Positions 38,063 through 46,403 of a DNA stretch of 64,000 nucleotides are shown here, piece by piece. A program made the position numbers and the translations under genes. Each line of letters opens with the position of its first letter. The stretch's first letter is position 1. This DNA comes from Leptolyngbyaceae cyanobacterium RM1_1_2 (GTDB lineage: Bacteria; Cyanobacteriota; Cyanobacteriia; Phormidesmidales; Phormidesmidaceae), in assembly GCA_012032345.1 (NCBI GenBank), contig JAAUQI010000005.1, positions 60,050-124,049 of the forward strand, given 5' to 3'. The notes beneath the pieces were generated by a model. That model made no database searches, had not been told where the DNA came from, and saw only the letters and a program-made list of their open reading frames with translations.

Positions 38063-38770
38063 TTATAACTGGGTTGGCTGAACTTGGGCGATCGCCTGAG
38101 CGTAAGTCTGTACCTGCAGGTCAATTCCTGTAATGGCGGTGCCTACTACCACGCTGTAGGCACCCAGTTCCAACGCCTTTACAGCCATTGCCGCAGAGGC
38201 TATGCCCCCCTCACAGAGAACTGGAACGCTGAGCTGCGACACCAACAGGCTTAGGAGATCAAAGCCGGGAGGCGAGGCCGACTGAGTAGCAGCCGTGTAG
38301 CCATACAGCGTCGTCCCTACCAGATCGGCCCCGGCCTCAGCCGCTGCGATCGCCGCCTCTAGGGTGTCTATATCGGCCATCACGGGCTTGCGCAGCCGGG
38401 TATGAATTTGCTCAATCAGGCTGCTGACGGTTTCACCATTGGGGCGATCGCGCTGGGTGGCATCAATGGCGATGATATCAGCTCCGGCAACGGCAATGGC
38501 TTCGGCTTGGAGGAACTGCGGCGTAATATAAACCTCGTAACCGGGCAGCTGCTGTTTCCACAAACCAATAATGGGGGCTTCAATTCGCTGCCGCACAGCC
38601 TGTATGTGAGTGGGGGTATCAATGCGAACGCCAATAGCTCCCCGCAGAACTGATGCCTGGGCGATCGCAGCAATGACTTCAGAATCGAACAGTGGCGAAT
38701 CAGGGGGTGCCTGACACGACACTACCAGTCCGCCTTGGAGCAACTCAACAACTGGAAAAACTGCCGACAT
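38063..38770 (-). CDS. nanE: N-acetylmannosamine-6-phosphate 2-epimerase-like protein
   Basis: From ATG 38770 (MSAVFP) the protein is about 235 residues, with the TIM-barrel markers of NanE: GGLVVSCQAPPDSPLFD, LRGAIGVRI, IIGLWK, GADIIAIDATQR, MADIDTLEAAIAAAEAGAD, GTTLYGYT and the phosphate site in CEGGI and VVVGTAITG. The usual reaction converts ManNAc-6-P to GlcNAc-6-P in amino-sugar catabolism. It lies just upstream of the LD-carboxypeptidase gene on the same strand, so both may act in peptidoglycan or amino-sugar recycling. It is divergent from the DUF4112 gene. Confidence 0.9.
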   Translation of the reverse strand: MSAVFPVVELLQGGLVVSCQAPPDSPLFDSEVIAAIAQASVLRGAIGVRIDTPTHIQAVRQRIEAPIIGLWKQQLPGYEVYITPQFLQAEAIAVAGADIIAIDATQRDRPNGETVSSLIEQIHTRLRKPVMADIDTLEAAIAAAEAGADLVGTTLYGYTAATQSASPPGFDLLSLLVSQLSVPVLCEGGIASAAMAVKALELGAYSVVVGTAITGIDLQVQTYAQAIAQVQPTQL

Positions 38771-38845
38771 GGTTCGCCAATCGATAGATTCTTTTGGGTG
38801 GCGGTCATTGTATGCTTCAAAGCAGATTCTATCGGCTTTTGTGTC

Positions 38846-39355
38846 ATGTCGCTGTCCCAATCTCGTCCGCTGCCTCAGCCCCTATCGCCCGCTCAGATGG
38901 ATCGGCTGCAGCGAGTCCGCAATCTCAGCCGCATCCTCGATAACTCCATCACCCTTCCAGGGATTAACTACAAGATCGGCCTAGATCCGATTATTGGCCT
39001 GCTGCCGGGGGGCGGTGACTTATTAACCGGGCTGATGTCTGTCTACGTTTTGGTTGAAGCCTATCGCTTTGGTTTGCCGACAGCGACGCTGAGCCGGATG
39101 GCCTTCAACATTTTGCTAGAAGTCGTTGCTGGCACCGTCCCCACTATCGGCGATCTTTTTGACGTGGTCTGGAAAGCCAATGCCCGTAACGTAGAACTGC
39201 TAGAGCAGCACCTGCAGCAGCCCCAGCCTACCCGCCGTGCCAATCAGTTTTTCTTTGTGCTCATTGTTGCTTTGCTAATTGCGGCCATCATCGGGGTGGC
39301 CACATTTGCCATTCTAGTAGTGCAGTTTGTCTGGCGCGCCCTGGTTGGTAGCTAG
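38846..39355 (+). CDS. DUF4112 family membrane protein
   Basis: From ATG 38846 the 169-residue protein shows the DUF4112 pattern: LDNSITLPGINYKIGLDPIIGLLPGGGDL near the start, a membrane-associating middle part (AFNILLEVVAGTVPTIGDLFD) and a strong C-terminal span (FFFVLIVALLIAAIIGVATFAI). The family's function is unknown. The upstream extension to 38735 in the same frame runs into the divergent epimerase coding region and is not used. A short tandem repeat follows the gene. Confidence 0.88.
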   Translation: MSLSQSRPLPQPLSPAQMDRLQRVRNLSRILDNSITLPGINYKIGLDPIIGLLPGGGDLLTGLMSVYVLVEAYRFGLPTATLSRMAFNILLEVVAGTVPTIGDLFDVVWKANARNVELLEQHLQQPQPTRRANQFFFVLIVALLIAAIIGVATFAILVVQFVWRALVGS

Positions 39356-39382
39356 TGGTAGGAGCGGACGCCAACGGCTTGG

Positions 39383-39459
39383 CGGCTACAGCAGCCTATG
39401 TTTTCCAGCGGCTACAGCAGCCTATGTTTTCCAGCGGCTACAGCACCTGTATTTTTCAG
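39383..39459. repeat. Three tandem 26-base units
   Basis: CGGCTACAGCAGCCTATGTT followed by TTCCAG occurs twice in exact tandem, with a third diverged copy (CGGCTACAGCACCTGTATTT-type). There are no spacers, so it is a simple tandem repeat rather than a CRISPR. Confidence 0.75.
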
Positions 39460-39511
39460 CGACAGGGTTGCAGCCGCTAAAATCAAAAAACAGGCATGAG
39501 TCAAAATTGCG

Positions 39512-40066
39512 ATGCAGGTCTTAAAACGCTCTTTTACAGTCGCGCAGTATCACCGCATGGCGGCAGCTGAGATATTTGTGCCAGATGAGCGATTGGAGCT
39601 GATTAGAGGGGAGATTGTCAGTATGGCTGCCATTGGCTTTCGTCATGCAGCCTGTGTCGATCGCGCTGCTCAGTTTTGCTTTAGACAGGTTGGCGACAAA
39701 GCCACTGTGAGAGTGCAAAATCCGATTCAACTGGGCGATCGCTCCGAACCTCAGCCAGGTATTGCTCTGCTGCGTCCCAGAGCTGATTTTTACAGTACCC
39801 GCCATCCCGGCGTAGAAGACATTTTCTTGATTATCGAGGTGGCAGATTCATCCTTAGAGTACGATCGCCAAGTCAAGCTACCCCTCTATGCCCAGCACGG
39901 TATTGCGGAAGCTTAGCTAATTGATGTAGAACGTTCGATTCTAAGTACTTATCGCCAGCCGCTGCTGACAGCCTATCAGGCTGTGCAAACCTGTAGCCGC
40001 GATCAGGTGCTGTACTGCTTGGCTTTTCCTGAGATCCCAATTGCTGTTCAGAACCTGGTCAGCTAA
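39512..40066 (+). pseudogene. Uma2-family (DUF820) restriction-like protein with internal stop
   Basis: The frame begins VLKRSFTVAQYHRMAAAEIF and contains Uma2 markers: DERLELIRGEIV, PIQLGDRSEPQPGIALLR, FLIIEVADSSLEYDRQVKLPLYA. It is stopped by TAG at 39914-39916, where the family has the conserved Trp of EVWL(I/V)D. After it the same frame runs on (LIDVERSILSTYRQP) for another 49 codons to TAA at 40064-40066, so a single TGG to TAG change explains the break. The full product would be about 184 residues. Uma2 proteins have a PD-(D/E)xK nuclease-like fold and are abundant in cyanobacteria; their role is poorly known. Confidence 0.88.
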
Positions 40067-40176
40067 GCTGTGAATCCTGCTGTGGATCTCTGAAATAAAT
40101 CTGCGGCAAAGTGGCTGTCTCTGGAATTAGACAGCTAGGATTGCAGCATACTTCATCACTTAAGCTCAAACCGCCG

Positions 40177-41217
40177 ATGGACAGTGTTGACTTTCGCTCT
40201 GATACGGTCACTTGGCCCACACCCAAAATGCGTGAAGCAATGGCCAAGGCCCAGGTCGGCGACGATGTCTATGGTGAAGACCCAACCGTAAAGGCGCTAG
40301 AGCAGCTAGCTGCTGACAAACTGGGTAAAGCAGCCGGATTATTTGTCGCTAGCGGTACCCAGGGCAACCTGATTGCGGCCCTGACTCATACTAATCGCGG
40401 TGATGAAATTATCATGGGCTGCGATGCTCATACTTTTTGCTGGGAGGCCGGAGGGGCGGCGGTCTTGGGCGGGGTGACGCCGCTGCCTCTACCCACAGAT
40501 AGCCTTGGGCGGATGAATTTGGCTCAGATTGAAGCGTCTATTCGAGGCGATGATCCCCACTGGCCTCACAGCCGCCTGATTACAGTTGAAAACAGCTCTG
40601 GCGGCAACAACGGGGCGGCCATTCCAGCCAACTACTTTGCGGCGATCCGTCAGCTCAGCGATCGCCATCAGCTGCGGGTTCACTTAGACGGTGCCAGACT
40701 TTTTAATGCCGCTACGGCCCTGTCAGTAGAAGCCAAAGAAATTGCCCAGCACGTAGACTCCGCTAGCATTTGCCTCAGTAAGGGGCTGTGTGCGCCTGTG
40801 GGATCAGTTTTGGTGGGCGATCGCAGCTTTATTCATCAGGCGCGGCGCTATCGCAAACTGCTCGGCGGCGGTATGCGGCAGGCCGGGGTTTTGGCAGCGG
40901 CAGGGCTGATTGCCCTAGAAACCATGAGCCAGCGCCTAGGCGAAGACCATCTCAAGGCTCAGCGCCTGGCTCAGGGCATTGCTACAGTTTCTGGTCTCGT
41001 CATTGATCCCAGCGTGGTGCAAACTAATATGGTGTTTTTCACACTGGCCGATACCGTGCCTCTCACCGCTCAAGAGCTGGTTAATAAAGTTTGGCAAACA
41101 GCTGAAATCAAGCTGGGAACTTACGGCGATCGCAAACTCCGCGCCGTCACCCACTACTGGATTCAGCCGGATCACGTCGATGCCCTCGTTAACACCCTCA
41201 AGGCAGTCCTGAAATAG
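40177..41217 (+). CDS. ltaE: Low-specificity L-threonine aldolase
   Basis: From ATG 40177 (MDSVDFRSDT) the 346-residue enzyme matches PLP-dependent threonine aldolases: FRSDTVTWPTPKMREAM, GDDVYGEDPT, the substrate-pocket HTFCWEAGG, the PLP-binding HLDGARLFNAA and the Schiff-base Lys in CLSKGLCAPVGSV. It cleaves L-threonine or allo-threonine to glycine and acetaldehyde in the cytosol. The in-frame extension to 40111 has no support. A hairpin element follows at 41263. Confidence 0.94.
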   Translation: MDSVDFRSDTVTWPTPKMREAMAKAQVGDDVYGEDPTVKALEQLAADKLGKAAGLFVASGTQGNLIAALTHTNRGDEIIMGCDAHTFCWEAGGAAVLGGVTPLPLPTDSLGRMNLAQIEASIRGDDPHWPHSRLITVENSSGGNNGAAIPANYFAAIRQLSDRHQLRVHLDGARLFNAATALSVEAKEIAQHVDSASICLSKGLCAPVGSVLVGDRSFIHQARRYRKLLGGGMRQAGVLAAAGLIALETMSQRLGEDHLKAQRLAQGIATVSGLVIDPSVVQTNMVFFTLADTVPLTAQELVNKVWQTAEIKLGTYGDRKLRAVTHYWIQPDHVDALVNTLKAVLK

Positions 41218-41262
41218 ACTAGTGCAGCATCAACGCTTAATTTTATGGCGATGTCATAGTTC

Positions 41263-41297
41263 GTAGTTAGCGCTGAAGCGCTAAAGTACTGACTACC
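41263..41297. repeat. Short palindromic element
   Basis: TAGCGCT-GA-AGCGCTA (41268-41283) is a perfect palindrome around a two-base centre, with flanking GTAGT and GACTAC arms that extend the hairpin. It lies between the convergent aldolase gene and the next gene and resembles small dispersed repeats common in cyanobacteria. Confidence 0.55.
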
Positions 41298-41325
41298 AAC
41301 CCCAATTTCTAGCTGTAACAATGCA

Positions 41326-41901
41326 CTAGAGCGTCTGCAGCACAATCGGCTGATCGGGCTTAACCACCACGACTCGCTGAGCGGTGGTATTACCGACGAC
41401 AACTCCAGTCGCCGCCCCGCCCAAAACTTCAATCAGGTCAACACTGCCAAAAATTTCACCCAGCACATAGCCGCCTGCGGCCCCAATCGCTGCGTCTGTC
41501 AAAACAGAGCCAGCAGAAGTCTGGCGCGGATCTTTGACATCGTGCAGCGTTGCAGATTCAGCATTGAGGCTGTAAAAGCGGTTGTTGGCCTCAATCCCGG
41601 TGGCTACGTACTGCAAGCCGCCCTCAACAGGTCTAAACTCGCCTCGAACCACAGAGCCAGCAGGGAGGCTAACGCCGTTAACGGTAGCTGCATTTTGCAG
41701 CCGCAGGCTATATTCGTTGACCTCGTCGCGGGTCAAATAGAGCGTTTCTGGCTGAGGCAAAATCACGTTGATTTGGGCTGAAGTTTGAGCCTGAGCGCTG
41801 GGTAGATTTTCAAAGCTAGGAGAACTTTGAGCTTGTACCAAAGCTGTGGGGGCAAGCACTAACAGCCCAGATAGACCACCAAGCAGAACTCGTTTCATCA
41901 T
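41326..41901 (-). CDS. Exported conserved hypothetical protein with glycine-zipper-like segment
   Basis: The 191 residues begin with a clear signal peptide (MMKRVLLGGLSGLLVLAPTA, cleavage after VQA). The mature part includes a beta-rich segment with SLPAGSVVRGEF and GLQYVATGIEANNRF, and a Gly/Ala-rich hydrophobic stretch (DAAIGAAGGYVLGEIFG and LGGAATGVVVG) that resembles a glycine zipper able to insert in the outer membrane. Similar cyanobacterial proteins exist but I know no assigned function. It is preceded by a 355-base gap. Confidence 0.7.
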   Translation of the reverse strand: MMKRVLLGGLSGLLVLAPTALVQAQSSPSFENLPSAQAQTSAQINVILPQPETLYLTRDEVNEYSLRLQNAATVNGVSLPAGSVVRGEFRPVEGGLQYVATGIEANNRFYSLNAESATLHDVKDPRQTSAGSVLTDAAIGAAGGYVLGEIFGSVDLIEVLGGAATGVVVGNTTAQRVVVVKPDQPIVLQTL

Positions 41902-42256
41902 GACCTCTAAAGATGGGTGAAAAATTATTGAGAAAGTAAAATGGCTTTTGCAAACGGGTTTTCACTTTTAAGGTGACAAATCTCTCTGAGAAAACGGTAA
42001 TAATTGTCTAAAAACTGTCGGTTGAAAAACTAAATTCATCAGGATTTTGCAGCCTCACTGAATTATCACTGAGGCACCTTTCTGGATTTACTGATTTATC
42101 GAAAGACTCCTCAAAACCAGACTTGTTCCCAATCCACCTGATTACATCGATTTTTTTTGCAAATCTCAAGAAATAGTCACAGATCGCAAGGCAACTCTAC
42201 CGCAGACCTTGAAAATCAATGTGACAATGGGGTCGGCGATCGCGCAGAGGAACTGC
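41902..42256. other. Intergenic region, nothing recognised
   Basis: This AT-rich gap separates two divergent exported-protein genes. I see no gene, RNA or clear operator; promoters for both genes must lie here. Confidence 0.4.
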
Positions 42257-42814
42257 ATGAAATTCAAACTACTGGCTTTTTGTTTTACAGTCTTATCAAT
42301 ATTCATTTTTGCCTTACCCGGTAGGGCCGCAGCGCCCTCCGATGTCGAGGCATTGCTTGACACTAAAGATTGCCCAGTTTGCATTTTGTCAGATGCAGAC
42401 TTACAGGGTGCTGACCTCAGCGCAGCCAATCTCAAAGTGTCTTCGCTGGTTGGCGCTAACCTCAAAGACGCCAATCTCAGAAAAGCCGACTTCACACTAG
42501 CTTACTTAAACAATGCTGACCTGAGTGGAGCCAACCTGGAAGGGGCTAATCTCAACGGCGCTGATCTAAGCAGCGCTCAGCTAGTGGGCACCAACCTGAG
42601 AGCGGCTATTCTAACCAAAGTTGACTTTAACGGTGCCAATCTGCAAGACGCAAATTTAGAGGGTTCGGTCTTAGTGGGGTCTCGTCTAGGCACGGCTAAC
42701 CTGACGGGTACCAACCTCAAAGGAGCTAATTTGCGAGGGCTGAATCGCACAAAAGTCACTTTTTGCCAGACCATCATGCCCGATGGCGCAGTTGAGAATC
42801 GAGATTGTCCTTAA
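42257..42814 (+). CDS. Exported pentapeptide-repeat protein
   Basis: From ATG 42257 (MKFKLLAFCF) the protein has about 185 residues, with a signal peptide (about 1-26, ending GRAAA) and then pentapeptide repeats (ADLQG, ADLSA, ANLKD, ADLSG, ANLEG) that form one beta helix, closed by a small cap with Cys residues (TFCQTIMPDGAVENRDC). A Cys-containing N-terminal segment (DTKDCPVC) precedes the helix; this CPxC-bearing cap and the paired Cys tail are typical of thylakoid-lumen or periplasmic members. Function is unknown. The upstream start at 42209 lacks a signal peptide and is not preferred. Confidence 0.88.
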   Translation: MKFKLLAFCFTVLSIFIFALPGRAAAPSDVEALLDTKDCPVCILSDADLQGADLSAANLKVSSLVGANLKDANLRKADFTLAYLNNADLSGANLEGANLNGADLSSAQLVGTNLRAAILTKVDFNGANLQDANLEGSVLVGSRLGTANLTGTNLKGANLRGLNRTKVTFCQTIMPDGAVENRDCP

Positions 42815-42890
42815 CCAGCCAAACAGGCTTTAGCAGACGGAGAGAAGCAAACGGGTGTTTATCTCCTGATTGCCTGACAAAAGTTCCTCG

Positions 42891-43009
42891 TGTAGGTTGG
42901 GTGGAACGCAGTGCAACCCAACGCCAACAACGGTTTCGCTGGGCTGCACCCAAGCTTCACCCAGCCTAGAGCAGCATCACAGGTTCAAGAGTTTTGTCCG
43001 TCAGCCAGG
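42891..43009. repeat. Dispersed palindromic repeat, copy 2
   Basis: This is the ungapped partner of 3871-3989, with the same TGTAGGTTGG left end and the same 3' tail, but its right arm has drifted to CCAGCCTAGA. It lies between the convergent pentapeptide and cobH genes, the same kind of position as copy 1. Confidence 0.8.
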
Positions 43010-43031
43010 TTTATCTCTCTGGAACTAAAAA

Positions 43032-43658
43032 CTACTTGTGAGCAACCTCTTGCCCGTAGGCGTTCCAGGCAAGATCGACCAGTCCGCTGACAATAGCCGT
43101 AGCCACGACTGCGCTGCCTTTGCGGTCGGCAATCCGAATGTGGGGCACAAAGCAGTCCTGCAATCTTTCTTTTAGAGCATCCACCTCTAGAAAAACGGCA
43201 GGCGTAGCGACAATCAGCGCGGGTCTGACTTCTTCAGCCTCAATCAGATCAACTAGCGTTTCTAAAGCTGTCTGAGATTCGCCAATGACAAAGATACCTT
43301 CTGGGTAGCGCTTAGCCAGGGTTTCAATTCCCCAAGCTGTTGTGGTTCTATTTTTCTGGGGCCGCGTCAGGGCATCCATGCTGCAGTAAACCGGATTGGC
43401 AAATGTCTTTTGAATAGTTGAGCTAACGCCCACCTGTACCATTGGAACATCAACAATTAGCGTTGTTCGAGCTGCTAAAGCCGCAGCACCTGACTGCAGA
43501 GCCTGCTCAGAAAACTGAATCAAAAACCTGTACTCAAAATCAGCCGTGGCATAGATCACGCGGCGGACAATTTCATACTCTGAGGGAGAAAAGCTGTGTT
43601 CGCCAATTTCGCGGTCGATGACTCTCAAGCTTTGGGCATCGGTAACGTGCCATTCCAT
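43032..43658 (-). CDS. cobH: Precorrin-8X methylmutase
   Basis: The 208-residue protein matches CobH/CbiC: VIRRVIYATADFEY with the catalytic His replaced region VRRVIYATADFE, GAAALAARTTLIVDVPMVQVG, and the conserved PALIVATPAVFLEVDALKERL segment of the active site. It moves the methyl group from C-11 to C-12 during cobalamin ring synthesis. No other cobalamin gene is adjacent in the window. The start ATG at 43658 is well supported (MEWHVTDAQSL). Cyanobacteria use this enzyme on the path to pseudocobalamin. Confidence 0.93.
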   Translation of the reverse strand: MEWHVTDAQSLRVIDREIGEHSFSPSEYEIVRRVIYATADFEYRFLIQFSEQALQSGAAALAARTTLIVDVPMVQVGVSSTIQKTFANPVYCSMDALTRPQKNRTTTAWGIETLAKRYPEGIFVIGESQTALETLVDLIEAEEVRPALIVATPAVFLEVDALKERLQDCFVPHIRIADRKGSAVVATAIVSGLVDLAWNAYGQEVAHK

Positions 43659-43887
43659 GTGAAACCTATCAGTTTAATGCCTGTTCCTGAAGCAGCGATC
43701 GCCCAGATAAAATCTAGATAAAGCCCAGATCGCTTAAGCCGCCAATCTTCGACGGAATTGCCTGAAGCAATCATAGCTTATCGTATTCAGGGATACTCTC
43801 AATCACAATCTACGATTGCCCAAATGCTGGAAAAAGTTTGGGCCAGTGAGCGTTATGGGACATTTGTGGGTCAGCTTTTCGATCGCG

Positions 43888-44703
43888 CTATGTCTCTGAA
43901 GGCGTTGACTGGTTGAAGGAACGGGCCAGGTAAGCGACTAGGAAACCAATTAGGAACCCGGCAACATTGCGCACTACAGGCAGTAAATCACTAGTTCGAG
44001 TCAAGACCGGGCCTAAACCAAAGGCAATAAATAAAATTCCCCAGAGTGGCGAAAAAACCAACATCCACTGCCAGGCAATTATCTGTCCCTGCTTGCGGGG
44101 ATGGGCCGCAAAACCACAGACAATTCCGCCCACAATGGAAGTCACCAGCGTCAAAACCCACTGCTCCTGAGGCAACCCCGGCACAAAGGCGCAGCCGCCT
44201 CGCCCCAGGCACTCCTCAATTGAGGATAGAGCTTGAAGAATGGAGTTATCTTCCCCATTATCTCGCACAAAAAACTGGTTGCCGTAGCGAGTCTGTAGCT
44301 CAATCCAGAAGGTGCGCGTCAGAAGCTGATAGACATCATCGCCAACGCTGAAGCTAAGAAGATTGCCACCGCGCGGATCGGCAACAAGCATGACGCTTTT
44401 ATCATCAAGGCCCCAAAAATCTTTAACTGCTCGACCCGGTGTGCGATCGTACTGGGTCAGTACCCTGAGCTTCCAGCCAGTCTCTGCCTCAAACTGGGTC
44501 AAATGTTCGTTGAGGTAGTCTTCTTGAGCATCGGTGAGGGATTTGGCTAAATCGATCACTACCGTTTCTTCGTCGGGTAGCAGGTCTGGATTGTTGAAGG
44601 CCCCCGCTGCTGGAGCTACCGCCCAGGTAGAGAGCGAAACGAAAATTGCCAGCAGCAAGATTAAAAGCCGACGATAAAAAAAGTCTCTTAGATAATTGCC
44701 CAT
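43888..44703 (-). CDS. TPM-domain membrane protein, Psb32-like
   Basis: The 271 residues start with a signal/anchor segment (LLILLLAIFVSLSTWAVAPAAG), then a TPM domain (about 40-175) with LTDAQEDYLNEHLTQFEAETGWKLRVLTQYDRT-type secondary structure and the conserved VGDDVYQLLTRTFW. Two further membrane spans follow (about 183-240) and a third near the end. This architecture matches the cyanobacterial Psb32-like TPM proteins that protect or help repair photosystem II, so that role is plausible but not proved here. The TPM domain would face the lumen or periplasm. Confidence 0.75.
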   Translation of the reverse strand: MGNYLRDFFYRRLLILLLAIFVSLSTWAVAPAAGAFNNPDLLPDEETVVIDLAKSLTDAQEDYLNEHLTQFEAETGWKLRVLTQYDRTPGRAVKDFWGLDDKSVMLVADPRGGNLLSFSVGDDVYQLLTRTFWIELQTRYGNQFFVRDNGEDNSILQALSSIEECLGRGGCAFVPGLPQEQWVLTLVTSIVGGIVCGFAAHPRKQGQIIAWQWMLVFSPLWGILFIAFGLGPVLTRTSDLLPVVRNVAGFLIGFLVAYLARSFNQSTPSET

Positions 44704-44827
44704 GAACCGATTTCAAGCGTAAGTAACGAATTGGTCAGAATGGCTGGAGTTTTTGGCTGCCTCAGCAGCCTGACAATTTAACACTTGTTTACCTAATTCT
44801 AATATTAAGGAGCTAAGGCCGATGGAG

Positions 44828-45433
44828 TCAATCTTGCTCAGGCGCTTTGGCCGCAGAATCTGTAACATCGGCTATCTGAGGCTTGGTCGCAGCAGTTCTG
44901 AAAGGATTGGGCGACAGGTCAGGAGCAGCCGAGGGCTGGGGGCGATCGCTTGCTTTCTGAGAAATGGCGCGATCGCTGGCCGCCTGGGATCTCTGAGTCA
45001 TCCGCTGTCGGGCTACAGCACGCGGGCCAGACTGGGAACGAGACTGGGAACGAGACTGGGGACGTCGCCGTGGCCGCATCAAAGTTTTCCAGGCAGCTTT
45101 GCAGCCTACCCAAAGACTGCGGGTTGCCTGCTCTGCCTGCTTCGCCTGGTGGCGAACCTGGTGCAGCCCCTGATCAACCTGCTTAACTGTGTGGCTAGCC
45201 CGGTCGAGGCTATCGCTTACACCGTCTGTGAGTTCAGTAATTTCGGCTCCCGTCAGACGCAGCGCTTCTAAGGTTGGGGGTAGCTCATGATTGAGGGTAT
45301 CAAACAGTCGCTCAGCGCTGCGAGCGGCTCTGGCTAGCTCTCGCAGGGCAGGCATCGCCATCAGCATCATAGCGGTCAGACTCATTGCCAGCAGCAATAT
45401 AGACAGGCTCAGCCAGAGTAGAGGATTCGCCAC
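44828..45433 (-). CDS. DUF948-like membrane-anchored coiled-coil protein
   Basis: The 201 residues begin with one membrane span (about 3-28) and continue as an amphipathic helix (LRELARAARSAERLFDTL through TVKQVDQGLHQVRHQAKQ) typical of DUF948/apolipoprotein-like proteins, then a basic Arg/Ser/Gln-rich low-complexity tail encoded by short tandem GACTGGGAAC DNA units on the + strand. It lies 12 bases downstream of the YtxH-like gene on the same strand, so both are probably one operon, as seen elsewhere with YtxH/DUF948 pairs involved in stress responses. Confidence 0.75.
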   Translation of the reverse strand: MANPLLWLSLSILLLAMSLTAMMLMAMPALRELARAARSAERLFDTLNHELPPTLEALRLTGAEITELTDGVSDSLDRASHTVKQVDQGLHQVRHQAKQAEQATRSLWVGCKAAWKTLMRPRRRPQSRSQSRSQSGPRAVARQRMTQRSQAASDRAISQKASDRPQPSAAPDLSPNPFRTAATKPQIADVTDSAAKAPEQD

Positions 45434-45445
45434 AAGCGCTACCCT

Positions 45446-45778
45446 TTAGCTCTGAGAGGTTGAGTTACGGGCCACGGAGGACTCTTGGCGCAAATTCTCT
45501 AGCTCATAGCGGCTGGCTTCTTGTCCCGCTGCGATCGCTTCTCTCAGGCGCACAAGCGTACCTTCCCAGTTACGCAGGGCAGTTTCAGAGAGCCGATCGG
45601 CCTGAAACTGGAGGCTGGTAGACAAGTCTTCTGCCAGCTCTGGCAGGGCGTCAGCAGATTTCTTCAGCAGATATCGGGTTTCTTTACCCGTGCGTGGAGC
45701 CGCCAAAAGACCAGCGACTGCACCAATTGCAGAGCCAATAATGACTCCCCCAAAAAATGCGCCTGCTTTGCTTGACAT
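45446..45778 (-). CDS. YtxH-domain stress-type membrane protein
   Basis: The 110-residue protein has the YtxH signature: a Gly/Ala-rich membrane segment (GAFFGGVIIGSAIGAVAGLLAAPRTGKETR) followed by an amphipathic helical tail. The start ATG at 45778 is preceded by AGGAGAG at a good distance. It forms a probable operon with the DUF948-like gene downstream. YtxH proteins are linked to general stress in other bacteria; a function in this organism is not known. Confidence 0.88.
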   Translation of the reverse strand: MSSKAGAFFGGVIIGSAIGAVAGLLAAPRTGKETRYLLKKSADALPELAEDLSTSLQFQADRLSETALRNWEGTLVRLREAIAAGQEASRYELENLRQESSVARNSTSQS

Positions 45779-45887
45779 GAGTGACTCTCCTATTTCAGCG
45801 AGGAAGGGAGCAAGATCAGCTAAACAACAATACTCTAATTCTGACGGGTTGGGTGATTATACTCTGATGAGGCCGTGACTCATTCAC

Positions 45888-46262
45888 CTAGCGCACTGGA
45901 GGACGGGCCAGGGGATGAGCTAAAGCACGATAGCGATAGCGCCACCAAAGCTGATATAGCCAGCGGACATAGCGCAAAACTTGCTGTACCTGAGCCAGCC
46001 GCGATCGCAGCTGGCGGTATTTTAGCCGTAGCTGCAGCAGTTCTAAGCGGCTTTGATGCAGATATAGAGACGATTTAGAGAGTGACTGAGAGAAATCCCG
46101 TGTCCATGCCTGCAGCTGCTGGTTAATTTCGGCACAGCCCCGCTGTAGCTGCCAGAGCCTCCAAGTAATCAACAGGCAAAACAGCGCCGATACTAGATTA
46201 AATCCGATCACAAACGTGAGCACATTCACCTCCCGTTGAGTCTGCCTACACCTTACCCGCAT
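45888..46262 (-). CDS. Hypothetical membrane protein with coiled coil
   Basis: The 124-residue frame has one N-terminal span (about 14-36) followed by a basic and Gln/Leu-rich coiled coil (LHQSRLELLQLRLKYRQLRSRL) and an Arg/Trp/Tyr-rich end. The start could be the Met at 46262 or the internal Val codon GTG a little later (VNVLTF). It lies upstream of the YtxH/DUF948 pair on the same strand, 109 bases from it, and is divergent from the SLH gene. Similar coiled-coil membrane proteins cluster here, but no function is known. Confidence 0.6.
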   Translation of the reverse strand: MRVRCRQTQREVNVLTFVIGFNLVSALFCLLITWRLWQLQRGCAEINQQLQAWTRDFSQSLSKSSLYLHQSRLELLQLRLKYRQLRSRLAQVQQVLRYVRWLYQLWWRYRYRALAHPLARPPVR

Positions 46263-46403
46263 CAGCAGAATTCTCCAAGCGGGTAGGTTTTGTTAAAGAA
46301 TTTTAGAGAAAAAGCCCCCAAGCCCGAGAAATTGTGGCTTGATGGTAGCCATCATCTTGTGACAGTTTACTCGCAGGCAGAAATTTCGTATGGGACAAAG
46401 AGG

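Noticed and set aside
39383..39459. Tandem 26-base units that could suggest a CRISPR array
   Set aside because: The units follow each other without spacers and the third copy is diverged; no cas genes are nearby.
44822..45271. Long + strand frame opposite the DUF948-like gene
   Set aside because: It consists of Arg/Gly/Leu repeats created by the tandem GACTGGGAAC units; the minus-strand frame has the membrane span and amphipathic helix expected of a real protein.
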